Origin: Oscarella lobularis
Taxonomy: Eukaryota > Porifera > Homoscleromorpha > Homosclerophorida > Oscarellidae
Length of the DNA stretch: 64,000 nt
Direction of reading: 5' to 3'
NCBI RefSeq assembly: GCF_947507565.1
Contig: NC_089182.1
Coordinates: 1,178,001-1,242,000 of the forward strand
Below, in pieces: positions 31,627 to 44,309 of the stretch. Within the stretch, counting starts at the first letter, position 1; each line of letters opens with the position of its first letter. The notes below the pieces were generated by a model. It saw only the letters and a list, made by a program, of their open reading frames with translations, was not told the origin of the DNA and made no database searches. A program made the translations under genes and the position numbers.

Positions 31627-33751
31627 ATGTTTTCGACGATACTATCCAAGTTGGAAGGTAACACCGAAGTGGCGCGCTACTACACGACGAAACACTCGTG
31701 GCGCGGAAAGTAAGCGAGCTCGACGACGACGAAAAAAAGCGATGACGGCGTCGCGGCGTAGATATCGACGTCTCTATTCGGTCGGAACGCGCGCGGTGGG
31801 CACGCTTAATCCGGCGACGCAAGAAATCACGAACCAAGTCGGTCGAAATCGTGTTTTCTTTGCCGTTTTCTCTTCGACTAACGTGCGCTCGCGGTTCTAG
31901 TGGGAGTACAAGGACTTCTTGGACATTCTTCCGAGTCCAAAGGGCAGCAACGAATTCATTATCGTTGTGAAGAAAGGAAAGAAAGGAAAAGAAACGATGA
32001 CGTTTACAACGGACTATAGAACAGATTTGCTCACCGAAACTCTCGTACTTTTCATTCATTTATTTATTTATATCACGTGAGAGATTTTCTTGTGGTTTTT
32101 CTAGAGGTTTCGTCCGTTGTTTGGTCATTTAGAAGGACAGCCACGACATCCAGACGATCGGGTATGGGGGAATTCATTTTTGAAATAATTTAATAGTCTT
32201 TCATTTTTGTAACAATTTTAGAAATTTCAGGGCTACAAATTTCAATGGACAGAGAAAAGAATTTCAATTGTTTTAGCGGTAAGTATTAATTAACTAAATA
32301 TTGAATTAATCAAATTAATTGCTCAGATTTGTTCTTGCTCCTTGATGCAATTGGATCCTGGGTCAGGTCGAAGGCTTTGTCACTATGACTACAAAGACAT
32401 TGAAGGAGTCGTTCTGGTTCATAATATTATTAATTAATACTGAAATTATTTATTGAATAATGTTACTATTTTTCAAGATCGAGGATACGCCCGGGGCATT
32501 TGCTATTATGACAGGCTCTTTTGGACGACTGGTCACTAATTCTAATTGCGTTCATTGCTTTTTTTCCAAGTGAATTTGTTTTCACGTATAGCACATCTTT
32601 GCTCTTCAAAATCGTGACGAGTTTGTTCGAAAATTGATCGAAGCCGCTCAAGCCAACGTGGGCGAAACGATAGCGTAAGCAAAGGGCAATTGAATGACCG
32701 ACTTATCATACATCACTATCACCCGGATGGGCGCTCTCCAAATTCTAGAATGAAGAGGAGGCAAATGGGTTTAGAAACGTGCATGACCAAGCGACTTGGA
32801 CAATACAGTGACGACGACTCTCTGACGTCATTGGCCGAATTCAACGTGCAAAAAATGTCGAGACGGCACACTGTACGATGGGGGAGTTGAAACGAGTGAT
32901 TGATTAATTATGCTGACGTCACATCTTTTAGGGTCCCGTACAGAGGATTCTTTGCTTGTCCGAAACGTGTCTCGTGGAAAGAGATCCGGGCACGTATGCT
33001 GTGGTCACGTGTAGGCCTTTGTGCGACGTGAGCTGGTTATTATTAATAGTAGTATTATTATTATTGGATGAATTATAGATCTTTTCCCTCATTCGTCATC
33101 CGCACGAGCCGCAGCGTTTCGCTATTGAGTACATCAGCGGGACAGTGAGACGATACACGTCAACGAATCGGTTGGATTACGCTAACACGTATTGATCAAT
33201 AATTTTCCATTTATTCTTTCTTTTAGGGATTCGTTGCTGGCGAGTATTTTGGATGGCGTGAGAGCGAGCGGCAATCGAGACGTCCACGTGAAAATGACGA
33301 TAACGTTGAGAGGACTGAGAACGGCTCCGTTCAATATGCCCGTCGACGAAGAAGTGGAAAGCCAACTGATGAAATATCTCGGATCGATAGGACAAGGTAG
33401 AATGATACCATAACCCCGTCATTGGTGGGGAGAGTACCTCCTAGGAAAATCTTTTGGATATGCGGTGGCGCTGTTCAATAACAACGTTCCATACAGTGGT
33501 CTGCTTCACGCTGTCACTCAAGAGGTCTCGAGAGCGCTTACTTTATTGATCTCATTGATTGTTGTTGTTGTTTTTCAGGGTCTCTTTGCCGAGAACAAGG
33601 AAAAGCTGATTAACGCGAGTGTGACGGCTCTGCTTTCGCTCGAAGGCCAGCAGGACATACCGTCCGAAGAACTCGAAGCTCATTTTCACGCGCTTCGACG
33701 TCTCTTTGCGTCGAAAGCCGGCTTCCACGGATTCACGAACCTACCAGGGTA

Positions 33752-33783
<32 letters not shown>

Positions 33784-36700
33784 AAAAAATAGAATAGAAC
33801 ACCACCACTACTTCATAAATATGGATAGTCTTAGTTAGACTCAAACCCCTTCTCTTTAGCATACGAGAACGCCTTGGCATGAAGGTGATTGGCGCGTTGA
33901 AGAGAAAGGACGTGGCTGTGAATCACGCCGCAGTCGACATGTTGTGCTCTCTCATGCAGGTAGAGACCATTGTTGGAAAACGACGTCTTTAGTATTAATT
34001 TTTTAATTTTTTAGCCGATGCATGACAATTTCAATCTGAGAATCGAGCAATTGAACAAGGCGTCGCTTTTGTCTTCGGAGAAGTTTCTTCTTTCGCTGTT
34101 GGAAATTTTGAAGGAGCACACGGAACGCGGCACCGGAGCGCTCATTATCAGCGCTCTCTTGGATTTTCTCAATTTCGCTCTTTGCGCTCCTTACAGGTAA
34201 CCATAGAAATGGCGATAGAATTATTAATTATATGTAATAATAGCGAAACGACGGACGGCAATCATTTTGATTCTTTGCTCAAACTCGTTGCGGGTAGGCG
34301 ATTCAATGACGTCAATAACGTGCCTAATTAGCTCGTGTATAGATCTTGGCAGAGTGATTTTTAAATTATTTCAGGTAGAATAGAAATGTGAGTATAAATA
34401 GAGACAATTAGAGATCAGACTTGCTTGTAGCATCCTTCGATGGCAATTGTAAAGGGAGCCGGGATGCTGATGAAGTCAATTATCGAAGAGGCGGAAGCAG
34501 AAGACGCTCACAGCATGCAAGAATTGGCGCTGGCCGAAGGCGCTCTCGTCCGACACCTTCACACGGCCATGTTCACGCAAAGTGCCGATAACAGAATGCT
34601 CACGCACAGGTAATGTAGAAAGTCATTTATTATTTATTTATTTATTTATTTTTAAATACACGTGCGCTATTGTTTAGGCAGTTGAGTCGTCATTTGGTCG
34701 GTTTGTGGACGACTGGGCATCCGACTGCGCAGCATCTTATGAGACGAATGCTGGTAATCTTATTTGTATTCATTATAGATTATTAGTTTTTTGACTCTGT
34801 ACTACTACTACTACTATAAAGCCGCGCGGTCTCATCATTTATCTCGAATCCGACGAACAAGTTCCGGAAACCGAACGCGATCGAATGCACGTGCGAGACA
34901 ACGTGCAAGCGGCGAAGGTTAATTAAATAAATAAATACTTATTAACCAATCCTATTTAATCGAAAACTTCAAACTTTCTATACTAGACTCTGCACCGTTC
35001 CAAGCAGGGCTCCTTGAAGCAAGTGGAGGCCTTTCTCACCCACTGGAAATCGAGAATGAAAAGCAGCAGACAGCCAACAGACAATCTTCCCGTGGCCTTA
35101 CGCAAGCGCCGTCAAAAAGTCAAATCCGACTACAATTGGCCCTACTTTTACTACCAGTACCAATAGCTTATTTTGTGACGTCGTAAATTAGCCTTCTAAT
35201 AAATCTAGATTTGAACTCGATCACGCTGAACCGGCTTTGATTTGGAATTACAAGACGAGGGAGGAGCTGAGGGAGGCGTTGGAAGCGGAAGTCAGATCGT
35301 TTAACATCGACAAGGATTTGGGCGGAACGTTCGAGATTGCGTGGAATCATCAGGAGTTCGAAGTCCGCTACGAATGTCTCTCCGACGAAATCAAGATTGG
35401 CGACTATTATTTGAGATTGCTCTTGGAACAAGAAATTGACGCCGAAAAAATTGCTGATCCGTTAGTTTTGAGAGACCGGTGATTGGGTACTTTGTATATT
35501 TATTTCTCTTTGCGTAGGCTCGAGTTCTTTAATGATCTGTATCATCGTTTTTTGCTCTCGTCGAAGCCGATCATGAAAGCCATGTGTCTCCAGGTTTGTG
35601 TTTGATTTTTAATAGACGTTTCTGATGATTCGATTTTCCTCAGGCGATGACGATTGTCTACGGGAAATGCTCGCAGAAAATCGGCGCGTTTAACGATGCA
35701 AAGCATTTCGTTCTGATGCTCGATAAGGTGAAAGGGAAAAATGGTTTTTATTGGTATGTCTCATTGACTTTGCTACTAGACTATTGATCGTCTTGAAAGA
35801 GATCGCTTGTTGTATTTCTTGGACAAATTGATGCTGAATCGAGTGAGAAAAGAATATAAGGGCGTAGTATACGTAAATGAGGCTTTTCTGCCTGTAGCGA
35901 AATGTAAAGGAGCTGATTGACGCGAATATCGTCAAAATGTTGATTGATCTTGCAACCTTGGCTCATCTTCACACGAGCCGTGCAACAGTACCTCTGCAAG
36001 TAAGAAATTCAATAAGATTGATATGGGAACTCTAACGTGACGTTTAATTAATGGGAACTCTTTCCATCTAGATGAATGTATTGGAAGCAGCTCCCGACTC
36101 GAGAAGCGACACGGAAGCAGAATGGTACTACGGAAACAAAGAAAAGGAGCGACTCGGACCATACAGCTTTGCTGACGTCAGGGGGAAAAAAATAGACGGT
36201 TCGTTTATTATTGATTAATTTTTTTTGCGATACAGATCAAAATGTTTTGGGAGGAATCGTCGATCAATCAAAAGACGCGCTGCTGGGCGCAGGGAATGGA
36301 CGGATGGCGTCCCTTGGAACAAATCGCGCAGCTCAAGTGGAATCTCATGTCAACCGGACACGCTCTCATGAACGAATCGGAAATGACGACTCTGATACTT
36401 AACATGCTCGTGCAAATATGCAGCTTTTATCCGAGCAGGTGAATCAGAAATCAATATAATTATGAATATAGGAATATGATAATTTTTTAGGGAGGGCGGT
36501 GCAATAGTTCGTCCCGTTCCGAGGTGCAAACGAATGCTGACTGATTCCGTCTGTCTTCCTCATTTGGTGCAGGTAGGCCCCCCAATATCTGTTAGGCATT
36601 TATTTATTTATTTATTTATTTATTTTGTATTAGCTCTTCTTGACTTTTGATCCCTACTTGGTCGAAAAGCTTGCCGTCTTGATGTCGGACATTGTAGAGG

Positions 36701-39700
36701 TGAATTTTAGTTACAATTACTTGATTTTGTAGTATTAATTAATTAATTAATTATTTCTTTAGGACAATCCTGTTCTTCCGCGATTATTTACATCGGGAAT
36801 ATTCTTTTTCATTCTTATGTATACAGGATCCAACGTTTTGCCCATTGCAAGGTATATCCACAGTTAAAAGAAGTGAATTAATTATTTATTGATATTGTCC
36901 CTATAGGTTTTTGAAATACACTCACATGAAACAGTCATTTCGTCCTGATGACGTCAGAAAGGCATTTACGCGATTTTTAATCTTTATAGCCTATTCGTAG
37001 AATCCAACTTCGGATATTATGCAAATGAGCATCTTGGGGCAAATTCTTCCCGAGGCCATGGTTCATTTTTTGGAAAACTATGGTTAGAGTCTACCTAATA
37101 TTTTTTATAAGTAATTAGTTAATATACGTCTATAGGGCCTGAGAAGTTTTCTGAGGTTTTTCTAGGAGAATTCGATACGCCCGAAACCATTTGGGGAAGC
37201 GAAATGAGGCAAATTTAAACCAGTAAACAACTATGCAACGTTGTTAGTATTACCCCAATAGGCGTATGATGATCGGAAAAATTGCGGCTCATTTGGGCGA
37301 TTTTTCACCTCGACTCCAGAGCAACACTAGATCAATTTATCAAGTGCGTTCAAGTGGGAACTTCAGACTTGGGTATTGGTTATTGATTACCTATAGTACT
37401 GTGCTATTCCTGCTATTAAATATCCTCAACTCGAGGACGAGCTCTTCTGCAATTCGTACTACTTGAGACATCTCTGTGACACGCAGAAATTTCCCGATTG
37501 GCCTATCAGAGACCCGGTAAATGCCTTGCAATTGAAGTAGGATTTCTCAAGTAAATATTTCTTCTGTAGATTAAACTGCTGAAAGACGTCCTCGAAGAAT
37601 GGAAACGCGAAGTCGACAAAAAGGCTCCTTCGATGACCGTTGAAGATGCGTATTCAATCCTCCAATTGTCAACCGGAACAGGAGGGTAAATAAACAAAGA
37701 TACCGGTAGAGTGATTAGCGTATATAATCTTGTGTGAAGGCACGAAGAGGGGAAAGTTCGCAAAGCCTATTTCAAATTGGCTCAAAAGTATCACCCAGAC
37801 AAAAACCCAGATGGAAGGGTATATCTATTATTTGTTGGGGCTGATTTTGTTTTTCATCCGTCGCCGTTCACTCACATTAGGAAATGTTCGAATCAGTGAA
37901 CAAAGCGTACGAGTTCCTCTGCTCAAAATCTCACTTTCAGTCCGGTCCCGACCCTCAACGAATAGTCTTGCTTCTTCGCACCCAATCAATTCTCTTTCAA
38001 CGATACAAAGACGGTAGGCATTGAAGCTAGATGACGGGTTCTTTTTTAAAAAAAATTGTTTTTATATACAGAATTAAGCGAGTACAAGTACTCTGGATAT
38101 CCAATGCTCATCAAGACCATCCAACTGGAAAGCCACGACGACCAGTTGTTTTCGAAGGCGGCTCCCCTTTTGTCCGCAGCTGCGGAACTGTGCTTTCACA
38201 CGATAAATTGCTCGGCTCTGAATGCCGAGGAGTTGAGACGGGAAAACGGCATCGAAGTGCTGCAGGAGGCGTACACTCGTTGCGTCGCCGTTATCAATAA
38301 TTCGTCGAAGCAGGACGAAAGAGCTGTCGATGTAAGATATCATAGAAATAAATAACTTTTTTTCTTATATGCAGATGTTACCCCGTGCTTGTTGTGTCTA
38401 ATTTAGATTGCGACGCACATCACGCGTTGCTATCGCGTCGCTGCCCAATTCGAGCAATGCAGAGAAAAGATTCAGGAAGTGCCGTCCATTTTGAAAGACG
38501 TTTGCAGAATTTTGTACTTCAAGGTGAGAGCGACAGCCGAGTTCTCGTTTGAATGACAAACAGCTCTTTATTTTAATTAGAATTTGCCGCGGCTGAACAC
38601 TGTAGCTGTTCAATGCGTCACCGCCTTTTCTATCGACATGTGGCTTCAGACTCAGTTGTTGCATGTCAGTTGTTCTGCTACGCGTTGGGACATTTGGGGT
38701 ACGAACGCGATTTTTTTAGGCTGGAGCCGTCTGGCATCTCCTGATTTTCTTGTTCAATTACGATTTCACTTTGGACGACAGCGGAGTGGAAAAAAGTGGG
38801 GAGTCAAATCAGCAGGTACAGAATTCGATGTCAAACTACGTATAAATTCATAAATTTTCTGTTTAGGAAGTAGCCAATAATCTAGCTAAAATTAGTATAG
38901 TAGCGCTTCAAAAATTGGGAGGATATATGTGTAAGAGAGACTGGCAATATAGTAGTGTATTCCTATAAGTACCGATCTTCTCTGTGTTGGATGTAGCCGG
39001 TGAAGATGCGACTCCGGAAAATCCGTCTGTTCGGAAATCGTTGATTGCTATGCTTACTCCTTACGTCTGCCGGCAGATGAAAAAATTGCCACCTTCAGAG
39101 GCAAGAGAATCTCCGCGGAGAATTCTTTATAGAAGACGACAATCGCAATTTACAATTGTCAGGTCTTGAAACTGCTAAACAGTAACACGGTAAACCCGTA
39201 TTTGATATGGGACAACGCAACTCGAAGCGAGCTTACCGACTACTTGGAGAATCAGCAGCAATCTACCGTCAAATATGTAAGAAAAAAAGGAAAAAAAGAC
39301 GTCATGGAATGACCACGTAATCGTTTTTGTGTCAGGGCGAATGTGACCCAGATTTCGGCGCGTCTTTCGTTTTCACCGTTCACAAAGACGAGCTAATTGT
39401 CGGCGAAATATTTGTACGGATTTACAACGAGCAGCCAACTTTTGTTTTAGAGGCAAGGCATAGAGAATAACGGTCGTCTACACATACATATAATAAATAA
39501 TTATCTTGCTTAGGATTCTCCCAAATTCACTTTAGATCTTCTCAATTTTCTGGGCGCTCAAGCAGAAGTAAGAATTGCGTTATTAATTAATTAATTAATT
39601 AATTTTATGTTACTTGTGCGCTAGTATCTCCATTCTCTGATGGCTTTGACGGCTTCTGACGTGGATACGAGCAAGACGGGTCAAAATGCGGAACGGCTCA

Positions 39701-41886
39701 AGAACGTGCAGTTGGCTTTGGAGGCGCTGAGAAATTGCCTACGAAACAACCCAGGAGCTGAGCTCCAGTGCATTGGACACTTCAAATTGATATTCTCGCT
39801 TCTGAGAATGACAGGCGCGCAGACGCTGCAGCTATTGGCTTTGGAGGTGCGTTGGGCATGAATAGTCAATGAATAAGGATTATGGAGTGGTTTGTACAGG
39901 TTATAACGGCTGTGACTGGAAACAAGAAGTGCGTGATGAATATTTCCGATGCCAATGTTTTGATGTATTTGCTGATGATTCTTCACACGCTGCCACCGGG
40001 TATAGCAATAGCGGGGATAAAAGACATATAGCAGCAATTGATTTTTGTTACATCTCTAGGGAGGGGTCTTGCCCTTGAGATTTTACATGCATTGTCGTCG
40101 CACACTCAAATCATAAAGCAGGCCCTCAATAAAGGTGCGACGGCCGTATCTTAGGTTTGATATTGATTTTGGTTTAAGGGGCTCTTATCTACCTTCTTGA
40201 CGTTTTCTGCAACGCTCAACTTCCGGCCGTGCGCGAGAGTGCGGCTGCGCTCTTTTCCAAAATGATCACAGACAAACTACTTGGGCCAAAGGTAGGGAGG
40301 ACCATTGATAATTAAATTTTTAATTCATTCTGCTAGGTTCGGCTCATTTTGAATAAATTTCTTCCTCCAATTTTCATGGATGCAATGCAAGACAATCCGG
40401 AAGCAGCTGTTCACATGTTTGAAGGTAGGCCTTGTCATATAATCTATTGGCTTTTCTACGATGGACATTAGGAAGCCACGAGAATCCTGAGCTTGTGTGG
40501 AACGACGAGGCTCGGGATAAAGTGAAAGGAACGGTCAGGAAAATGATGAGAAGGCAAGAAAATAAATAAATTATTTAACAAAAACTATGTGTGCTTATAG
40601 TCACTACGAGAAGCAGAAGGATGACCCTGAAGCTCTCTGGAAGGTAAGTTTTATAACCATCGATATTTGGCGTTTTTGACATGCATTTTGTCAAGCTTCC
40701 GCACGACTTTCTCGTTGTATACACGGACGTCGAAGGTCAAATTGTCGTGGGCGGTGTCATCCTGAAGCTCTTCATCCAGCAGCCTGCTTGGGTATTGACA
40801 GTCGCCTACATAACTCCTATCCCTTTCATCATACTTTGATATTAGGTTCTCCGGCGCCCTAAGGAGTTTTTAGTGGCTCTAATGGATCGCTTTGATAATC
40901 TCGTCTTTCAACCCGATCCAAATGTAGGAAGGGTGGCTTTTTTGAGAGATGCAGCTCGAAACATGTTCTTCTTTTTAGGGCGAAGAATTGGAAACAGTGA
41001 CGCAGGCTCTTGTTTGTCTTTTCGTGGCGCAGCAGCAAATGGCCGACATGGTGAGAAAGATTAGTCAGATTGCTTCAATCTCTTACGCTTATAAAACCAG
41101 CTTCCTCAACTTGGCCACATTCCCAAAATCTTCAAAACGATGAAAACAAATTCTCCAGTGAATAGTGCCATACCGAAAGCGTGCATCAGCGTCATTCACC
41201 AAATCGTCAATAACGACGTGCGTAATAACAGTTCGCGCTCAGCACCGAACGTCCTTCTGAATTGCGTATGCGTAGGTTTGCGTGCAGACAATAAAAGAGT
41301 GCGATTGCTTTGCATCTTTGATTGTGGGCATGAAAACCCGCCCCGATGCAATCGGATTGGCCGCTGAAGCTCTTCACACTCTCTTCGAAAGAAACGATAC
41401 CGTTCTAGTACATAAGGTGAAACTCGCATAAAAACTTTATAACGTGTTATATTACACTAATTTTTTTACGTTTTAGGGCGTTAAAAGTGGACTCGTTGAC
41501 TATCTACTCGAACTATTGGATTCTCCGCTTGAGGGCTTGGATAATCCTTCTGCCGCGAAAGCGCAGATAGTCAAAGCGCTCAAGGCCATGAGGAAAGATC
41601 TCGAACTCGGCAACGAGGTAAACAAAAGAAAAATATCCTTATACATCCACGAAACGCGTTTTCTGTTTTTTAGATCGATTCCGTGCTAGAAAAGTCGAGC
41701 GTGTGGTCTGTATACAAGGATCAGAAGCACGATCTATTTATTCAACAGACCCAGTTTGCCGGCTACTTGACCGGTCCTGTGGGCGTGGCCGGTTACCTAA
41801 CGGCAGGAACATCGACGACGACGTCCGCTATTGCCGACGAACCGCCACCGATGGACCCCCCTCACGACGAGGAAGCGGATGATTGA
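31627..41886 (+). CDS. DNAJC13: DNAJC13/RME-8 endosomal J-domain protein
   Basis: ATG at 31627 ([20 protein letters not shown] then KHSWRGK, 52-nt intron, [20 protein letters not shown]). The whole coding path follows RME-8: N-terminal PH-like region, HEAT/armadillo-like repeats, the IWN repeats ([11 protein letters not shown] near 35240, TIWGSEMR near 37185, [11 protein letters not shown] near 39210, [11 protein letters not shown] near 40495), a GYF-like segment ([17 protein letters not shown] near 36120) and a J domain near 37640-37910 with [11 protein letters not shown]. The C-terminus has the duplicated [19 protein letters not shown] and stops at 41884-41886. RME-8 recruits Hsc70 to early endosomes and works with the WASH/retromer machinery. 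More than 30 short exons; no broken exon noticed. Confidence 0.96.
33747..33785. repeat. (AAAG)n microsatellite in a DNAJC13 intron
   Basis: About nine AAAG units immediately after a GGGTAAAG donor. Confidence 0.9.
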
Positions 41887-42914
41887 CACAGTAAGCTCTT
41901 TGTTCGTTGTGTATAATTTTTTTCTATGAGACAGAACTTTGTATGCGCTCGTCATTTAATGTTTGTGTTCGTGAGAGACTTTGGCGTTGTCATGTGCGCT
42001 CTTGCAACGTCACGGCGTTCGAATTGATCCCCGGCGTGGTTGTTTTGACTGTTCCATTGGTGAGTGCTTGCTCAAGTCGCCGTAGATGTATACTTTAGGG
42101 CGTCATATTAATATGCACCTCCCTCCTTGGCGTCCGGAGTTAATTTGCCGTTCCCTGGGAACTTGGAATAAGTCTTTCTTCGTGGGGGCTGGAGGCTACT
42201 AAAAAAATTATAATGTGCCTTCCTCCTCGGTAAAGCCCACTGTGGGGACTGCAGTCTCAGTCCTACCACTTGGTATCCTGGCCAGGCGGCAGCGAGGAAC
42301 AACCAAATAAGAGACACACGAGATACTTAATTTTAGTTTATTTTACATTCGGGACATTTTAATTAATAAAAATTTGAACATAGCATCTCCTACTTATCTG
42401 CAAAATACGCGTTGTATTTGCTTTTTCTGATGCCCGTATGTCCGGGTAGGGTAAACGGCTTTTTAGGAAAAACAAAGGAAAAGCCGTTTACCCTACCCGG
42501 ACATACGGGCCACCGCAGCATTGTACACGTGTACACGCACATGTTGCTCAAACATTTATTAATAAATTAACAACGCGAGGCAACAGTATTTGTTAAATTT
42601 TTTACTAAATAAATTAGCAACGCGAGAAAAACACCATTCAAATCGTAGATACGTGTCCGACAGGCGCACTAACTACCGTGTACATGACTCAGGCTGACTG
42701 CTAGCTATAGACGGCTGTTCCATCACTTTCAACGCGTCGATTGATTTGTCGAACTTGAATTCTAATGAAGCGGGCGTCGTATGGAAGCTCCGCCCTCCGC
42801 CCCCTAAAAACAGCACCGGTGTCTTTCACTCTCACATTCATCATCGTTTATTGCTATAAGGCGTCTAGACTCTCGAGACTCGATTCCCACCAGCAGCGAT
42901 CTCGGTAACGAACG
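41887..42914. other. Intergenic region between DNAJC13 and the triple-SH3 gene
   Basis: About 1 kb without a supported protein gene. It contains a GC-richer, possibly structured patch at 42108-42300, a perfect 32-bp inverted repeat at 42432-42510, AT-rich sequence, and presumably the promoter of the triple-SH3 gene near 42800-42914. Confidence 0.6.
42432..42510. repeat. Perfect 32-bp inverted repeat with 15-nt loop
   Basis: The left arm 42432-42463 begins GCCCGTATGTCCGGG; the right arm 42479-42510 is its exact reverse complement, with spacer 42464-42478. Transcription would give a long perfect hairpin. No flanking direct repeat is evident. It could be a foldback element, a young hairpin/siRNA source or a cruciform-forming site. 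Confidence 0.9.
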
Positions 42915-44309
42915 ATGAGCTTCCTTTGCATCGGCGGCAGCGGCGCCAGCGACGGCACGCCAGCGCTCAACAAGAGAAGGCGTAGCTACAGCTCGGTCGA
43001 AAAGCCGACGCACCTCCGAAAGCACAAATCGTCGCCTCTCAAACCTGGAAGAGCGTCGTGTAAGAAACGAAACCCTCCCCCTCGTCGTCGTTCCGGGCTT
43101 CTTCCTCGAACGATCTATCTATAGACGCGGGCGCAACGAGTCTCGACGACAGTCCGATGGGTGGGATCGCGTTTCCCACGAACGAGAGCGCCCCGCTGCG
43201 CGCGAACGGAGGAAGTTTACCCGTCGTCGTAATCGCCGAAGATTTCGTCGCCGAAACGAAAGACGAATTGAACGTGCGACGCGGTCAAATGGTCAAAGTT
43301 CTGCAATCGACGTCGTCGCCGATCGCGCCGGAGGAAAGCGATTGGATCTACGTGAAGTCGGGCAGCGCGACGCGCGGTTACGTGCCGACGCGCATTTGCG
43401 TGCCCGTTTTCATGTGGAATAGCAGCGACGGCGAGAACGACGACGATTCGGGCGAGGAGAGCGTCAATTTTTACTCGTCGACGCCTAAGTCGAAATCGAG
43501 AGGCGGACAGGCGATATCGCGCGCGTGCGTCCAGTCCGTCTACTCGTCGGAGTTGACCGTTATCGTGCGAAATCGCGCTCACACTAATAATGCTTCGTCG
43601 CACGCTGTCGAATCGGCGCGCGTGTTTGACAGGCGCCCGCAGGGCTTCGCCCTAGCGCTCTACTCCTATCGCGCGCGCATGGAAGACGATTTGCCCGTGC
43701 AGCGCGGTGATTGGTTGGTGATTTTGAACGCGGGCGATCGCAATTGGCTGTGGGTACGTCGACGCGACGGACTGGAAGGCTTTGTTCCGCGTTCCTACGT
43801 CTCGCGACTAGGTGAGTGGTAGTTTCCCACGGGAGAGCGCTCGACCTCTACTCGCATGTGAATGAATGAATGAATTACTTCCGCCCCCCTCGAAGTAGCA
43901 GGTGCTAGTAAACAAGCGCGCGAAATTCGAGCAGCCTTTTAGAATCTTAGCCTCTTTTATCTCTGATACCGACGCTCTTTTACGCGCGAATCGGGGCCCA
44001 CCTATTTATCATTTACGCCCACATTTTCTAATTCATTTTGCTTTAGACGAACGCCCGCGTCTCGCGCGAAAGCCCCCTTTGAAACACTACAGAAGCGACG
44101 GGGACCTCATCGGCCTAGCCGCTATGGTCGTCGATTTCGATTACGACGCCGTTCATCCTTCGGCCGTTTCTATATCTCGCGGCGAACTCGTCTACGCCGA
44201 TCTCACCTCGAAAACGACCAACGGATGGCTGTGGGTGAACGTGCCGACGAGAAATCGCGAGGGTTTCATTCCGTCGACGTTTGTGCGTCCTCTTACGTCA
44301 TCGGTATAG
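42915..44309 (+). CDS. Triple-SH3 adaptor, Dlish (CG10933)-like
   Basis: Three exons. The N-terminus MSFLCIGGSGAS has a Cys at position 5. SH3-1 lies at about 43215-43400 (VIAEDFVAETKDELNVRRGQ; WIYVKSG), SH3-2 at 43640-43805 (FALALYSYRARMEDDLPVQR; GFVPRSYV) and SH3-3 at 44120-44300 (VVDFDYDAVHPSAVSISRGE; YADLTSKTTNGWLWV; GFIPSTFVRPLTSSV). The order of three SH3 domains and the C-terminal ending match Drosophila Dlish, a Fat-Dachs planar polarity/Hippo adaptor that is palmitoylated; I compared against memory of that family. Junctional or cortical function here is inference. Stop TAG at 44307-44309. Confidence 0.75.

Noticed and set aside
42432-42510. Perfect hairpin as a bacterial-type terminator
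   Set aside because: Eukaryotic context and no U-tract termination logic; reported instead as an inverted repeat.
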